Below are positions 1 to 11,778 of a DNA stretch of 64,000 bases, one piece after another. The stretch comes from Neostapfia colusana (lineage: Eukaryota > Streptophyta > Magnoliopsida > Poales > Poaceae): the NCBI GenBank assembly GCA_030760725.1, contig JASWHV010000001.1:74855683-74919682 (forward strand), read 5' to 3'. Numbering within the stretch: position 1 is the stretch's first letter; each line of letters opens with the position of its first letter. The notes beneath the pieces were generated by a model. The model worked only from the letters and a program-made list of their open reading frames with translations. It made no database searches and was not told the DNA's origin. The translations under genes and the position numbers were made by a program.

Positions 1-267
1 TTGCCCATTTCATTGCTCTTGGACATCCTTACAGTGCAGCCTCTGTTGTCAAGGCATTTTTTTGACAACATCATCTGCTTGCATGGGTTTCCTTGTTCTA
101 TTGTCAGCGACCGAGACACTGTTTTCACTAGCAGTTTCTGGTCTGAGCTTTTTCAGCTAGCTAGGGTGAAATCACACATGAGTTCTGCATTTCACCCCCA
201 ATCTGATGGACAGTCTGAGGTAGTCAACAGAATTATAACTATGTACCTTCGTTGTTTGGCGGGTGCT
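1..267 (+). pseudogene. Integrase fragment of Reina-like Ty3/gypsy element B (left part)
   Basis: The frame encodes an integrase catalytic-core segment with the second catalytic Asp in SDRDTVFTS, followed by FHPQSDGQSEV, which carries the glutamate of the DDE triad. The family normally joins retroelement cDNA to host DNA in the nucleus. The reading continues at 5357 after element A is passed, so this is the left half of one interrupted element whose 5' part lies before the window. The downstream C-terminal part has its own stop, so the gene is dead. Closely similar integrases are found in A and E. Confidence 0.88.
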
Positions 268-662
268 TGTTATGAACTCTTTTTATGGGCATAAATAGGC
301 TAGACGCAAGAATAAAAAGAGTCAGACGCAAGAATAGAGATAAAGCTAAAAGATAGATAAGTCTGTTAAGTTGTTAAGAGAATAAATAGGAGATAGGATT
401 CTGTTGTGTAACAGAATAAGAATAATCAGGCGCCTGTTCTATAAAGGCAACCGGCTAGTTCGTATTAGGATCAAGAAGGAAGAAAATAAGAATCCCTACC
501 TTAGGGTTTCTGGAGGCGTCGTGGCTGGACTGTCTTCCAGCCGGGGCGACTCCGGCCTTCCTACGCCCTCCTCTTCCCCCAGATATCCTCTCAGATCCAA
601 CTCTCAATCCCACCAGCACCTATACTCTCCTCTGCGCACTCCCAAGAGGAAGCTACGTAACA
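268..662 (+). repeat. 5' LTR of element A
   Basis: It starts TGTTATGAAC and ends GCTACGTAACA, and it matches 4965-5356 over its whole length. A TATA-like CTATAAAGG lies near 440-448, followed by the transcribed leader with a pyrimidine-rich segment. It borders the primer-binding site directly. Confidence 0.92.
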
Positions 663-665
663 GAT

Positions 666-677
666 TGGTATCAGGGA
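666..677 (+). other. Primer-binding site of element A
   Basis: TGGTATCAGGGA lies three bases after the LTR end and resembles the complement of the initiator tRNA-Met 3' end (TGGTATCAGAGC), with mismatches near its 3' end. It would prime minus-strand DNA synthesis. Confidence 0.8.
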
Positions 678-697
678 CTGATCAGCACCTTGCCACC

Positions 698-3600
698 ATG
701 GCCGGCGCTGAGAACGACTTTGAAATCCTCACTGATTCCTAGAAGTTGGATCGCCTTCTTGCTCAGATGTCGACGATGAATGCAAGACTGGATTCCCATG
801 ATATGCGAATTGCTCACGCAGAAGCACAAAGCATCATCAGTGGAGGAGATCAAAGAGTCAGAGGCGATTAGAAGATGACGGTGCTAGCAGAACAAGCCCA
901 GGTGAGGATCGCCGCCACTTCCATCAGTTTCTAAAAATTAATTTTCCTAGCTATGATGGTGAATCAGACCCGCTCACATGGCTCACCAAGTGTGAGTCAT
1001 ATTTTCGGGGGATGAGAACTATGAATGAAGACAAAGTTGGCTCGCATCCCTCCACCTAGATGGCATCGCAGCTCAGTGGTATTATGCACTAGAACGTGAT
1101 CATGGGATTTTATCATGGTCACGCTTTGCAGATTTTGTTAATCTACGGTTTGGTCCACCAATTCCGTGCTAATGGCTTAGCAGAATTGAAGGCCCTCCAC
1201 AGGACTGGATCATTTGAAGAATATCAGCGACAATTCCTTGCTTTGCTTTCCGATGTGATGATTTGTCAGTATCTCACCAGATCAATTTATTCACTGCTGG
1301 GTTAGACCAACCCTTGAGAACTGATGTGGAACTCCAAGCACCTGCCAATCTGCATACAGCCATGAGATTGGCAAGGGCATATGAACAGCGTATGTTGTCG
1401 GTCCATGAGGAGAAAGCATGGGTATCCAAGATGACCCCACGAAGCAGCCAAAGGCAGTCTACAACTCAGGTCTCTATACCAAATAAATCACCTTCATATC
1501 AGGGATCGACTGCATTATCCAAACCTAGATTCAGGAAGCTAACACCAGAAGAGATGGCAATTAAGCGTGCGAATGGAGAATGTTATAACTGCTCTGAAAA
1601 ATTTTCTCAAGATCATAAATGCAGCAACAAAGTTGTTTTTTTACTGGAATTGGAAGAGGAGGAGTTGAAATCTGTGGTTGAGGATTTGAGAATTTCTCTA
1701 CATGCATTAACAGGGATAGGAGTGGCAAACACCATGCAGCTAGCAGTAAAAATAGGAACTCAAACAGCAAAAGCATTGGTGGACTCAGACTCAACCCATA
1801 CATTCATCAGTGAGGCTTTGGCTCAGAAACTGAATTTAATAATAGTGAAGAGACCGGGTCTATCAGTGGCAGTAGCAAATGGTGACAAAATGCCTAGTGA
1901 GGGGGTTTGTGCTAATACAGCCATAGTTATTGAAGGAGAATCCTTTGTGATAAATTGTTTTGTGCTGCCAATATAGGGATTTGATATTGTATTGGGTGTC
2001 AAGTGGCTAAAAACATTGGGGAACATATTGTGGAATTTTGCTGCTCTCACAATGGAAAGATGGAAGGAAAATTGAATGGAAGGGCATGGGAGGTCCTGCA
2101 CATACTGCACTTCAGTCTATAACAGAAAAAGAATTGTTGGCGGTTCTTCTTCAAGAATTTGATGACCTATTCAGAACACCACAAGGGTTGCCACCCCCAA
2201 GGAGGCAAGATCATCGTATCCATCTTCTGCCTGGAGCCTCCCCATTGCTGTTCGCCCATATAGATACCCGCAGTTGTTAAAAGATGATATTGAAAGGCAA
2301 TGTGATGACATGTTACAACAAGGAATTATTAGGTCAAGCACTTCAGCTTTCTCTTCACCGGTTTTATTGGCTAAAAAAGGAAAAAGCTGATGGCACATGG
2401 CGTTTCTGTGTGGACTATCGAGCTCTAAATGAGCAGACAGTTAAGGACAGATTTCCTATCCCGGTAATTGATGAACTGTTAGATGAATTAAAAACTGCAA
2501 GGTTTTTTACGAAACTGGACCTAAGAAGTGGGCATCATCAAGTTCGCATGAACAACACCGATATTGAAAAAACAGCCTTTAGAACTCATCATGGACATTT
2601 TGAGTTTTTAGTCATGCCATTTGGATTGACAAATGCCCCCTCAACATTTCAATCACTTATGAATGAGGTGCTCAAACCATTTCTTAGGAAATCAGTCCTA
2701 GTATCCTTTGATGATATTTTAATTTTTAGCTCATCATGGGCAGCACACTTGCAGTATGTTAAGTCAGTATTTCAAGTCTTGATGGAAAACAAATTAGTGC
2801 TGAAGAAATCCAAGTGTTTCTTTGACCAAAAATCGGTCACCTATTTAGGCCATATTATTTCTAATGGCAGAGTGTCTATGGATCCATCAAAAGTGGCAGC
2901 AGTAGATGGATGGCCGGTACCAAAGAATATCAAGGCACTTCGTGGGTTTTTAGGTCTGGCCAGATACTATCGAAAGTCGAAATTTCATAGCTGGCTATGG
3001 AGAAATTGATCGGCCATTAACAGCGTTGCTGAAGAAGGACTCTTTTTCATGGTCAGCAGATGCTACAGACGCTTTTTGTAGCCTCAAAAGTGCCTTCACA
3101 TCAGCACCAATTCTTCACCTTCCTGATTTTCAGAAAAAATTCTATGTGGATTGTGATGCATCAGGATCCAGTTTTGGAGCAGTTTTACATCAAGGTCAGG
3201 GGGCTATTGCCTTTTCAGCCGGCCAGTGGCACCCCAGCATGCTAAATTGCCAGCGTATGAAAGAGAATTAATTGGGTTAGTCAAAGCCGTTCGACACTGG
3301 AGACCATACTTGTGGGGCAGATTATTTACAGTTCGGACTGACCATTATAGTCTGAAATTTTTATTGGATCAGAGGCTCACTACTATCCCCCAACACACAT
3401 GGGTTAGTAAATTGTTTGGATTTGATCTGACAATTCAGTACAGGCCAGGAAAGCAAAATGGGACGGCAGATGCATTATCACGCCAAAATATGGAAGAAGC
3501 AGGGCTGCAAGTACTATCTGGGTCTCTGGTTTCAGTTTTTGATGATCTGCGCATGGAAATGCTTATAGATTCTTCAGCAATCCAACTCAGACAACAAGTT

Positions 3601-5053
3601 CAGAATAAAACTGCACCAGAAGGTTGGAAATTATTAGATGAATTGTTGATATTTAACGGAAAGGTATTTCTTCCAGATAACTCTGAATTATAGCCACAAA
3701 TACTGATCACAGTTCATAATGGACATGAGGGAGTGCAGAAAACCTTGCACAGATTTAGGTCTACATTTTACAGTCCTATTGCCCATAGGAGAGTGAAGGA
3801 TTTTGTGAAAAGTTGCACTATATGTCAAAGAAACAAAACAGAACATTTGCACCCAGCTGGTTTGCTACAACCTCTTCCAGTTCCTTCTGAAATCTGGAGT
3901 GATATATCAATGGATTCATTGAATGTTTTCCTAAAGTGGGTGGAAAATCTGTTGTTTTTAACCATTGTTGATCGGTTTTCTAAATATGCCCATTTTATTC
4001 CTTTAAGTCACCCATATTCTGCAGCATCAGTGGCAAGAGTTTTCTTTGAGAATATTGTTAAGCTACATTGTTTTCCCTACTCCATAGTGAGTGACCTGAC
4101 ACAATATTTACAAGTAACTTCTGGAAAGAATTGTTTCAGATGGCTAGGGTTACTTTAAAAATGAGTTCAGCATTTCATCTCCAAACTGATGGTCAGTCAG
4201 AAGTAGTAAACCAGATTATCACAATGTATTTGAGATGTTTGGCAGGGGATAGACCAAAGACTTGGCTGCAGTGGCTTCCCTGGGCAGTTGTTATAATTCT
4301 TCTTATCAAACAGCTTTTCATACTACACCATTTAAAGTAGTCTATGGCAGAGACCCTCTAACAATATTGTCTTATGTTCCAGGCAAAGCAAAAATGGCCG
4401 CCGTAGAAAAACAACTGCTGGACAGAGATGAATTTTTGAAGGAAATAAAGGAAAGACTGCTGCAATCTCAAGATACAATGAAAAGGTTTTCTGATCAAAA
4501 GGAGCGCTAGGTGGTTTATAATTCTGGAGATTGGGTCTGGCTTAAATTTCACCATAGACAAGCTACTAGTATTGCCTAAGAGTCATATTCAAAGTTGCGG
4601 CCAAAGTTTTATGCTCCATTTAAGATTGTGGAGAGAATTGGGAATGTGTCTTATAAATTGCAGCTACCACCAAGGGCAAAAATCCATGATGTATTTTATG
4701 TGTCTATGCTAAAGAAGTATGAGGGACTGCCTCCTAAAGAACTTACTCAAGTTTCAGATTTTTTGCATGGAAGGGTTATTCCATCGCCTGAAAGAATAAT
4801 TAGGGCTCTATTTAGGGCCCGTTTAAATAGAGGCACATGGGAACTTCTAGTGCAATGGACTAGCAGTGGAGCTTCAGAAGCAAGTTGGGAATCCCTACAG
4901 AATTTCAGAGAAAAGTACCCACCTTTCAGCTTGAGGACAAGCTGTTTGTTGGGGAGGGGGGAAGTGTTATGGACTCTTTTTATGGGCATAAATATGCTAG
5001 GCGCAAGAATAAAAAGAGTCAGGCGCAAGAATAGAGATAAAGCTAAAAGATAG
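698..5053 (+). pseudogene. Degraded gag-pol polyprotein of element A
   Basis: The start ATG is in a good context (ACCATGG). Domains run in order: gag (698-1700), with an atypical zinc knuckle GECYNC...HKC near 1580; aspartic protease (about 1770-2040), where the catalytic triplet reads DSD instead of DSG; reverse transcriptase (2290-3010), with an intact FDDIL motif near 2712; RNase H (3140-3480); integrase (3730-4350); and a C-terminal chromodomain (about 4800-4960). The coding is broken by a stop after about 15 gag residues, by several frameshifts (near 1050, 2270, 2980, 3230, 4110, 4290) and by a stop at 4508-4510. The last frame runs into the 3' LTR to 5053. Not functional. Confidence 0.88.
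4948..4964 (+). other. Polypurine tract of element A
   Basis: The purine-rich run GGGGAGGGGGGAAG directly precedes the 3' LTR, as expected for the plus-strand primer. It overlaps the last codons of the chromodomain frame. Confidence 0.85.
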
Positions 5054-5356
5054 ATAAGTTTGTTAAGTTGTTAAGAGAATAAATAGGAGATAGGATTCTG
5101 TTGTAACAGAATCAGAATAATCAGGCACCTGTTCTATAAAGGCAGCCGGCTAGTTTGTATTAGGATCAAGAAGGAAGAAAATAAGAATCCCTACCTTAGG
5201 GTTTCTGGAGGCGTCGTGGCTGGACTGTCTTCCAGCCGGGGCGACTTCGGCCTTCCTACGCCCTCCTCTTCCCCAGATATCCTCTCAGATCCAACTCTCA
5301 ATCCCACCAGCACCTATACTCTCCCCTGCGCACTCCCAAGAGGAAGCTACGTAACA
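4965..5356 (+). repeat. 3' LTR of element A
   Basis: A direct copy of 268-662 with about a dozen visible differences, including a 2-bp deletion in the TTGTGTAACAG region. It ends TAACA, followed by gtgcc, the right target duplication. Confidence 0.92.
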
Positions 5357-6082
5357 GTGCCAAACCCAAATCTTGGCTGCAATGGCTTCCCTGGGCAGAG
5401 TTTTGTTATAACTCATCCTATCAGAGAGCCTTGAAGTGCTCGCCGTTCAAGGTTGTGTATGGCAGGGATCCACCCACACTTCTGTCGTACCAACCCGGGG
5501 TGGCAAAGGTGGCAGCAGTGGATAAACAATGTCTTTCTAGCCGAAATCAAGGAAAGATCAATGCAGGCCCAAGCTACAATGAAGAACTCTTAAGATAGAA
5601 CAAGGAGGGAGGTGGTGTTCAATATGGGTGACTGGATTTGGCTGCGTCTGCAACAGCGTACAGCAGTAGGGTTGATCACTGGACCACCAACCAAGTTGAG
5701 ACCGAAGTATTTTGGTCCTTATCAGATTGTGCAGGAAATTGGTGAAGTATCCTATAAGCTCCAGCTACCCCCTAATGCACGCATTTATGATGTTTTTCAT
5801 GTATAAATACTCAAGAAGTTTGAAGGACCGGCATCACAAGGAGTTCCACCCCTTCTTGTCATACTACATGGCAGAGTTGTCCCTGCACCTGAACATGTTC
5901 TCAAAGCACGTCTAAACAGAGATGCTTGGGAGTTGTTGATCAAATGGTTGGGGCGGCCAGCTGCAGATGCTACTTGGGAGCCGCTGGAGGATTTCAAACG
6001 TCAATTCCCTGATGTAAAGCTCGTAGACGAGCTTTTTGCCGGGGAGGGGGGAAATGTTGTAGACTCCTTTGTGAGGCGCTAA
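5357..6082 (+). pseudogene. Integrase C-terminus and chromodomain of element B (right part)
   Basis: This continues the integrase broken at 267. It reads WLQWLPWAEF, then VVYGRDPPTLLSYQPG, the GPY/F-like stretch PKYFGPYQIV (about 5703-5733), and a chromodomain LLIKWLGRPAADATWEPLEDF (about 5935-5995). A stop at 5804-5806 sits where relatives have a sense codon, and a frameshift lies near 5530-5590. The chromodomain frame ends at 6080-6082, 28 bp inside the 3' LTR. The family role is targeting integration to modified chromatin. This copy is inactive. Confidence 0.87.
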
Positions 6083-6513
6083 TATCAGCATCGCCCACAC
6101 AAAGGGCCTATACCAGTGTCGCATGAAGTAGCAGAGTAGGCTCAGGAATTCTGTTACTAGCAAAGGGGAAAGGATAAGTTTGTTTGGAGTTTGTTAGGGC
6201 GCACAGGGGTTTGTTTCTGGTGCAGATCATTAGATAAGGTTGGTTGAATAAAAATAGGATCTGTTAGTTGAGTTGAGGTCTGCTGGCACTTTTATATAAG
6301 CTATCACAGTTTGTATTAGGATTTTTATTGAAGAATAAGGTCCTTCCCCTCCAGTGGGCGCGCCACTCTTCAATCACCGTGGTTGGGCAGCAGTCCAGCT
6401 CCGGTGAGCCCTCTGCTCTGGCGCCTAGGCGCTCTCTCTACCCCCCAATCCCTCCCACCTTCCCAGCTCATCCTCCACTCTCCTCTCCACACATCCCGAC
6501 GACGCTGGAAACA
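6055..6513 (+). repeat. 3' LTR of element B
   Basis: It begins TGTTGTAGACTCC directly after a purine tract (6041-6054). It contains a TATA-like TATATAAG near 6293 and a leader similar in layout to the LTRs of A and E. The right end is placed at GGAAACA (6513) from the TG...CA rule only. The 5' LTR lies outside the window, so neither the end nor the duplication can be checked. Confidence 0.7.
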
Positions 6514-8101
6514 TATCAGATGGCTAATATAAAAGAGAATAAAGTTTGAGGACTCCTAAATTTAAGTATATAGCATTCCCACGTCTCACTGACACATCCT
6601 GTAAAGTTTGGGGAGTGGTGTATCTTCAAAATCCCTGGGAAAAAAGGTTTTCATTCGGTTCTAACAAATGCTATAACCAGATGATCCAGACAATGAACTG
6701 TAGATGAAAAGATGTAAGAAGTGCAATTCTAATGAATAACAAAAACAACAAATAGGTGTTGGATCATTGTGACAAAAAAAGTGTCATGAATTATGAGAAG
6801 TGTCGCCTCAGCTTTTACTTAGCCTTGCCCACAGGAGCAAAGCTATAGGCGGACAGCAGAAAACACAGAGAAATATAGGTTCTCTTGATAGTAATGTAGA
6901 TATTTGTTAGTCACGTAGAGGCAAGCGACAACAATAACAGGCTTACACATCAATGGATAAACCATAAAATTGCACTCATGTTACACAATTCATGGTAATG
7001 ATGAGACACCAGACCAATAGACATAGATTCTGTAACACTAGCTAAAATAATGTTTTATAAGTAGATAATTGAATCATGTAAACACTTTTTTTGGTTCAAG
7101 AGCCATCATTCCCTATCTTTTGAAAAACAGGGATCATTCTGAAAATGAGTGGTATTTTATCTAAAATATGCAGTTCGTCGTTGCAACTAAAATACACAGA
7201 TCGTCCTTAATAGCATGCACAATATTTTGTCAGCTTTATATTATCACAAAATTTCCAAAATGTGATCCACATATTTGAAGTTACAGTTAACTGCTAACTG
7301 AGCTGTGCCTATATTATTAGGCTTCGGCTAACATCAGGGTGGCTTCCAGATTATTTTGTGCCGTATTTATGGAGAAGTTAGTTGAATCTTATTTGCAGCT
7401 ATAAAAGCAAATCTTATTTCCTCAAAACAAAATGGTATAATCTGAAAAAGGCACACATAGTAATTTGAAAGGCCAGCAGAAATGGTTACTATTTAACTAT
7501 ATCAAACCCTGTTAATAGAAGTTACTGAGGTTTACGACCTAAAAGTCCTGGAACACGTGGGGACAGGAAATCAGTAAGCCTGTTTGCATGAACATTAATG
7601 TATATAAAATGATAGTACACAAAAACCAGAATTTTTAGGGAAGTCTTGAAATACCACCAGCGTTTAAAAGATGTCGCTAGTCGCCGCCTAGGCGTCCATG
7701 CGCTCTGGCATAGATGCCATGGTCCGTCGACTCGCCTGGCCGGTCGCCACCGTCTCCGCCCAGCGCCCAGGCCGTCGCGCGCCTCCCTCTCCTAGTCTGC
7801 TCCCTCTGAGGTTGTCGTCGCCTCACCGCCTTAATAACTATGAATATTAGACTAGGATTCTATTGTAAATGGCTCTATATATACTGATAGAAGGTATAGA
7901 AGGTGTGGTGCCGAAGAATGGGATGGATTTGATACGATGAAGGAGGGGTACGTATATATAGGGCAGCAGCCTCAACACTAATGACCCTAATAACAACCTC
8001 TAATGACAACACTAATGGTTGTAATCACAACAGTAATGAGGTTTAATGACAGCATTAATGGCCCCTAATAACAGCAGTAAGGAGGTGTAAGGCAGGTTGT
8101 C
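6514..8101. other. Unassigned non-coding stretch between elements B and C
   Basis: AT-rich DNA without a convincing ORF. A GC-rich patch lies at 7680-7820. TATA-like CTATATATA (about 7873) and TATATATAG (about 7952) occur. Degenerate short direct repeats built on taatgacaac/taatggc fill about 7975-8090. The end may be a retroelement LTR remnant, and the rest could be intron or intergenic DNA. I recognise no gene. Confidence 0.5.
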
Positions 8102-8129
8102 GGTGTTAAGCTACTATGCACCGACCAGC
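8102..8129 (-). mobile_element. TRIM LTR fragment, minus orientation, split by element C
   Basis: The end of a small LTR reads TGTTAAGCTACTATGC.. here. It continues after element C at 20810 and is the reverse complement of the TRIM LTR ends at 20831-20870 and 21050-21071. Element C inserted at CCAG(C/T). Confidence 0.75.
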
Positions 8130-11100
8130 TGTAACACCCCAAAAATCTTGTTAAGAACCTAAATTATGTTAAGAGGCGAATTTAAAAATTTTTGGACGTG
8201 TTGCATGTTTTGCAAAATTCAAATTCAAACTGAAATTCAAATTAAACTCAAAACAGAAAAGAAATAGAAAAAGAAAAAGGAAAACAGAAAAAAAAACCGG
8301 CCAGTGGGCCAAAACCCACTAGCCGGCCCACCCAGCAACCGCGCCAGCCCGCAGCCGTGCGCGCTGTTTCCTTCCGCTGACAGGTGGGACCCGCCAGCTC
8401 GTCTTCTACCTCGCGCCGCGCCGGACTCCCTGTCACCCGAGTCAAAACCGATCGGGATTTCTGCGTATCCCCGCTGAATTCTGTTCGTAGGCGACGCGGA
8501 CTTGATCTAAACCACCCCGCCGTCTTCCCCCGTCTATAAAAACCCCGGCCTCGTTCTGTTTTTCCCACGCGATCCGCCGATTTTCCTCCGGTGAGAACCG
8601 AGACTTCTCCAGCGAATTCTGGCCGATCTGCTCGGAAACTCCAATCTAACTCGCTGGTCTTGATCCACCGCCTCCGGGGAACCTTGCAGGTGCAAGAAAA
8701 CTCGGTGACTTACGGTGTAAACACAGTGCCGACGAGCCTCGCCGTGAATTCAACTCGGACCTCGTCGCCGATCACCTTCCAGGACCTCCGAGCTCAAGAA
8801 AACCCCCGATGTGAGATCCCCGACCTCTCCTACACCGATCTATGCCATAAAATCACAGTTCCAGGAAGAATTCTCGAAGATCCGAAAGTCTCCGGCGAGA
8901 TCGCCGCTTCCCGCCGCCGTGCGCCGCCGGCAGCGCCGCCCGCGTTCGATCAGAGCGACGTGGCCGCTTGTGCGCCGTTTATTTTAAATCGCACGGTAGG
9001 GTTTAAATCCCCGCGTACCGGTTCGACGTTATAATCTCAGCCGTCGGTTTAAAATCGGACGGTCCACGTCAGCCCCGCGTTATAAAGACTAGAAATCTTA
9101 CGTGCTACCCCCTGGGGTTCTCAGGAAATAAGAGCTAGCCCCGGAAACTTCTGATCTAGCCCCTGGAACTTCAGAAAATCATGTAAATTCATTTAAAAAT
9201 CAGTTTTAGCCCCTGGACTTAATAAAAATTAGGAAAAACCCCTCTGATAAGTGTAGCTATACCCCTGGAAATTCTGAAAATAATATTATAGACCCTGTAG
9301 TGGGGTGAGTTTACCTTTTTAGCCCTGTTTAGTATTTAATTTAGGAAATTGAATATGTGACTAGTGTTAAAAAATTAAAAAGTGGGACAAACATATTGTC
9401 AAAATTTAATTAAAGACTTTCTCAGTATTTAGGAAACTTTGGAGTGAGACAAAAACATATTTTGGGCTGAATTGAATCTGTTTAATTTATTATTCACATT
9501 TAGGGACACATTTTTAAGTAATAAATAGTTTTAGAAAATAGGGAAAATAATTGTGAAATAGTTTACATCAGAGGCCAAGGTCAAAATATGTTATTAAATT
9601 ATTTAGGACCAGAATCTATTTTGTTTAGATGATGTGTATTACTAATTTCATAATAAAGCACACATGTATGCATAGGAAAATAAATTTGAAAATATAGCAA
9701 CTAGTAAATGATAAATGGAGTTTCTAAAATCCAAAGAATTCAGTTTAGGGTTGGTAGAATTTCTGAAGGCACATATGGAGAAGAAAAATATCTTTCATAC
9801 ATACTTGGTAGTAAAAAGGTGTAGTAGTTGAATATAAGGAATTTATTTAAATTGGAAACTCATATATATATAGTAGGTAAGTATAAATGTGAACACCAAA
9901 GTAGGAATCATATACACATGATTAAAAGTGTATGCAAGCCACAAATCAACACACATAGAGTAACCACAACACATAAAATGGTGAATGACTTTCATAAATA
10001 TGAATGTGTGGTTTGTATGAAGTGGAAGTGTGAACTATGTCTTATGCATTGTTGTTTTTCTTTTGCTATGTGTGGTGGTATGATGTAGAACCTGCTCAAG
10101 AGCAAGTTATTCCTTTCCAAGATCAGAACTACCCATTTCAAGAGCAGCAAAAAGGAGGCAAGTGTCCTTGACTACTTTGATTCTATACTAGGATGTGTAG
10201 TTAGAACTATTTGCATTGTCAATTGAAATATGAAACCCATGTTAGGAAGTTTTCCTATATTTGCATTACCTTGTTTTCTTGTAGCTTGGGTTGGAATTTA
10301 TTTTATCATGTCATTTATTATTATGCATATGCTTAGCCATGCTTAGAATGGGATATTTGGGATAAGAGATCATCAGTTTATATTACCATTCTCTTGAATG
10401 AGATATTGTGAGTTATGTAGAGGTAGGGATCAAGGCAAGTTGGATGTTTTGGTTGTGTGCTGGGTGCACGAGACTCGGGTTTGTGTTTGGTACTTGCCTG
10501 GATCCTAAGGACCGGTTCATGGAGCATGTAACCTGGCTTTACAGTGCCAACCACATGCAGAGATGGGGCAGCTTGGCCAATTAATTAGGTGTATCCCCGG
10601 CGTAATATGGGTGTGTTGGATGGTGCGGGGAATAGGTGTCAGTTGGACTACCATATGAACCGCAAGGCTCAAGAGGGGGCCACTGCAGCGGGGTTAGAGC
10701 CTCTTGTATGCTGTTAGGGGTGAAACCTCAGTGGGCCCACGCTCGTCGGGAATCCTTTTGTAAAGGCTTCGTAGTGATCTCCTGGCTACACACCTGGGAA
10801 GTGTGAATGTGGTTCGTAGCCACTGGCATAATGGAGGTTCTTTTAGTCCACCCGGTAACGTGGAATGAAATCACTACATGTGGGTAAAGTGGTACAAACT
10901 CTGCAAAGTCAAAACTGTCATGACAGCCGTGCTCACGGTTAAGAGCGGCTTGGACTTATTCATGATTAGAGGATTTATGGTTTTGGAAGTTGTGGATGTT
11001 AAGCGGGGAGCTTAACATTGGAAATGATGTTATGGTTATTTGGTTATGATGATGGGATGGGGGATTGGGACCATTTCACCTGTGTAGCAATGTAGGTGCT

Positions 11101-11560
11101 TAATAAGCTAAGGTGATAGGTATTAATTGCGTAGTGCTTTAACCATGAGTTCAACCTCTCCTTGCTCTAGCCATGCATGATATAATTTTTACACACTTGC
11201 TGAGTACCATTGGTACTCAACCTTGCATATTTGTTGGTTTATATTGCTGCTCAGGTCAAGATAATGAGGTGGTGTATAATGACCAAGACTTTGGACCCGA
11301 AGAAGGTTTCTAGGTTCATGGAGACTCCCGGGCAACGCCTGTGACGGAGCCCTCAAGAATAATATTCCGCTGCTAGTTTATTTACTTATGATGAACTTAT
11401 TATTGTCCATCGAGACATTTGCTATGTAAAACTTATTTATATTCAACACATGGCTTGTAATAAATGATGCTTCACTATTTGTCATCACATGTATGAGAAA
11501 ATGATCCTGGCATACATGTGATATTCACTCGGTTGTTCTTCGGAAAAATTGGGTGTGACA
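8130..11560 (+). repeat. 5' LTR of element C
   Basis: Runs from TGTAACACCCC to GGGTGTGACA and matches 17377-20809 closely throughout. The only clear TATA box is at 8535, so about 3 kb of the LTR lies downstream of the promoter. It contains no convincing coding region. Short AUG frames inside it (e.g. 9828-10088) are shared with the 3' LTR but not kept intact in element D. Confidence 0.94.
8535..8542 (+). promoter_or_regulatory. TATA box in the 5' LTR of C
   Basis: TATAAAAA lies in a C-rich context (CCCGTCTATAAAAACCCC) and is conserved in all four Tekay-type LTR copies (17783, 52299, 61546). It is the likely core promoter for the genomic RNA, with a start expected about 30 bp downstream. Confidence 0.75.
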
Positions 11561-11564
11561 GAGG

Positions 11565-11577
11565 TGGTATCAGAGCC
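11565..11577 (+). other. Primer-binding site of element C
   Basis: TGGTATCAGAGCC lies four bases after the LTR and exactly matches the complement of the initiator tRNA-Met 3' end used by many plant LTR elements. Confidence 0.9.
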
Positions 11578-11778
11578 AAGGTTGCCCGTAGGAACGTGGA
11601 CCTAGGTAGAAATGGACGTATTTAAGGGCCCTATTTTCTTAAAAACTATTTTACAAGGTGTGTGTTGAAAAGTGTTATTTAATGGAATCACTTTCTTCAT
11701 CTTACCCCAATTTTCATTCAAAATAGGATTTTTGTTTAAAAGTTTATCTAACCTAAGTTTAAATTATTTTTGTTTTAG

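Larger units (their letters stand above)
268..5356 (+). mobile_element. Ty3/gypsy Reina-like chromovirus A, nested in element B
   Basis: Two direct LTRs (268-662 and 4965-5356) begin TGTTATG and end TAACA. They flank a tRNA-Met-type primer-binding site, a degraded gag-pol with a chromodomain, and a purine tract. The flanks gtgct (263-267) and gtgcc (5357-5361) are a 5-bp target-site duplication with one mismatch. Removing A restores the integrase reading of element B, which confirms the nesting. By eye the LTRs differ at roughly 3-4% of positions, mostly transitions, so the insertion is not very recent. Confidence 0.93.

Noticed and set aside
7975..8090. CRISPR-like or satellite array of short repeats
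   Set aside because: The taatgacaac-type words are degenerate and irregularly spaced. Nothing suggests an ordered array, and the context is a plant genome.
9828..10088. 86-codon open frame in the Tekay LTRs (also 19077-19337)
   Set aside because: Shared only because both LTRs of C are copies. The corresponding stretches of D (about 53600, 62840) carry indels that break it. Low-complexity composition, no domain.
11568..11700. Programmed readthrough of the gag TAG in C (13865)
   Set aside because: D has a sense codon there and gag-pol is otherwise one frame, so a lesion is the simpler reading.
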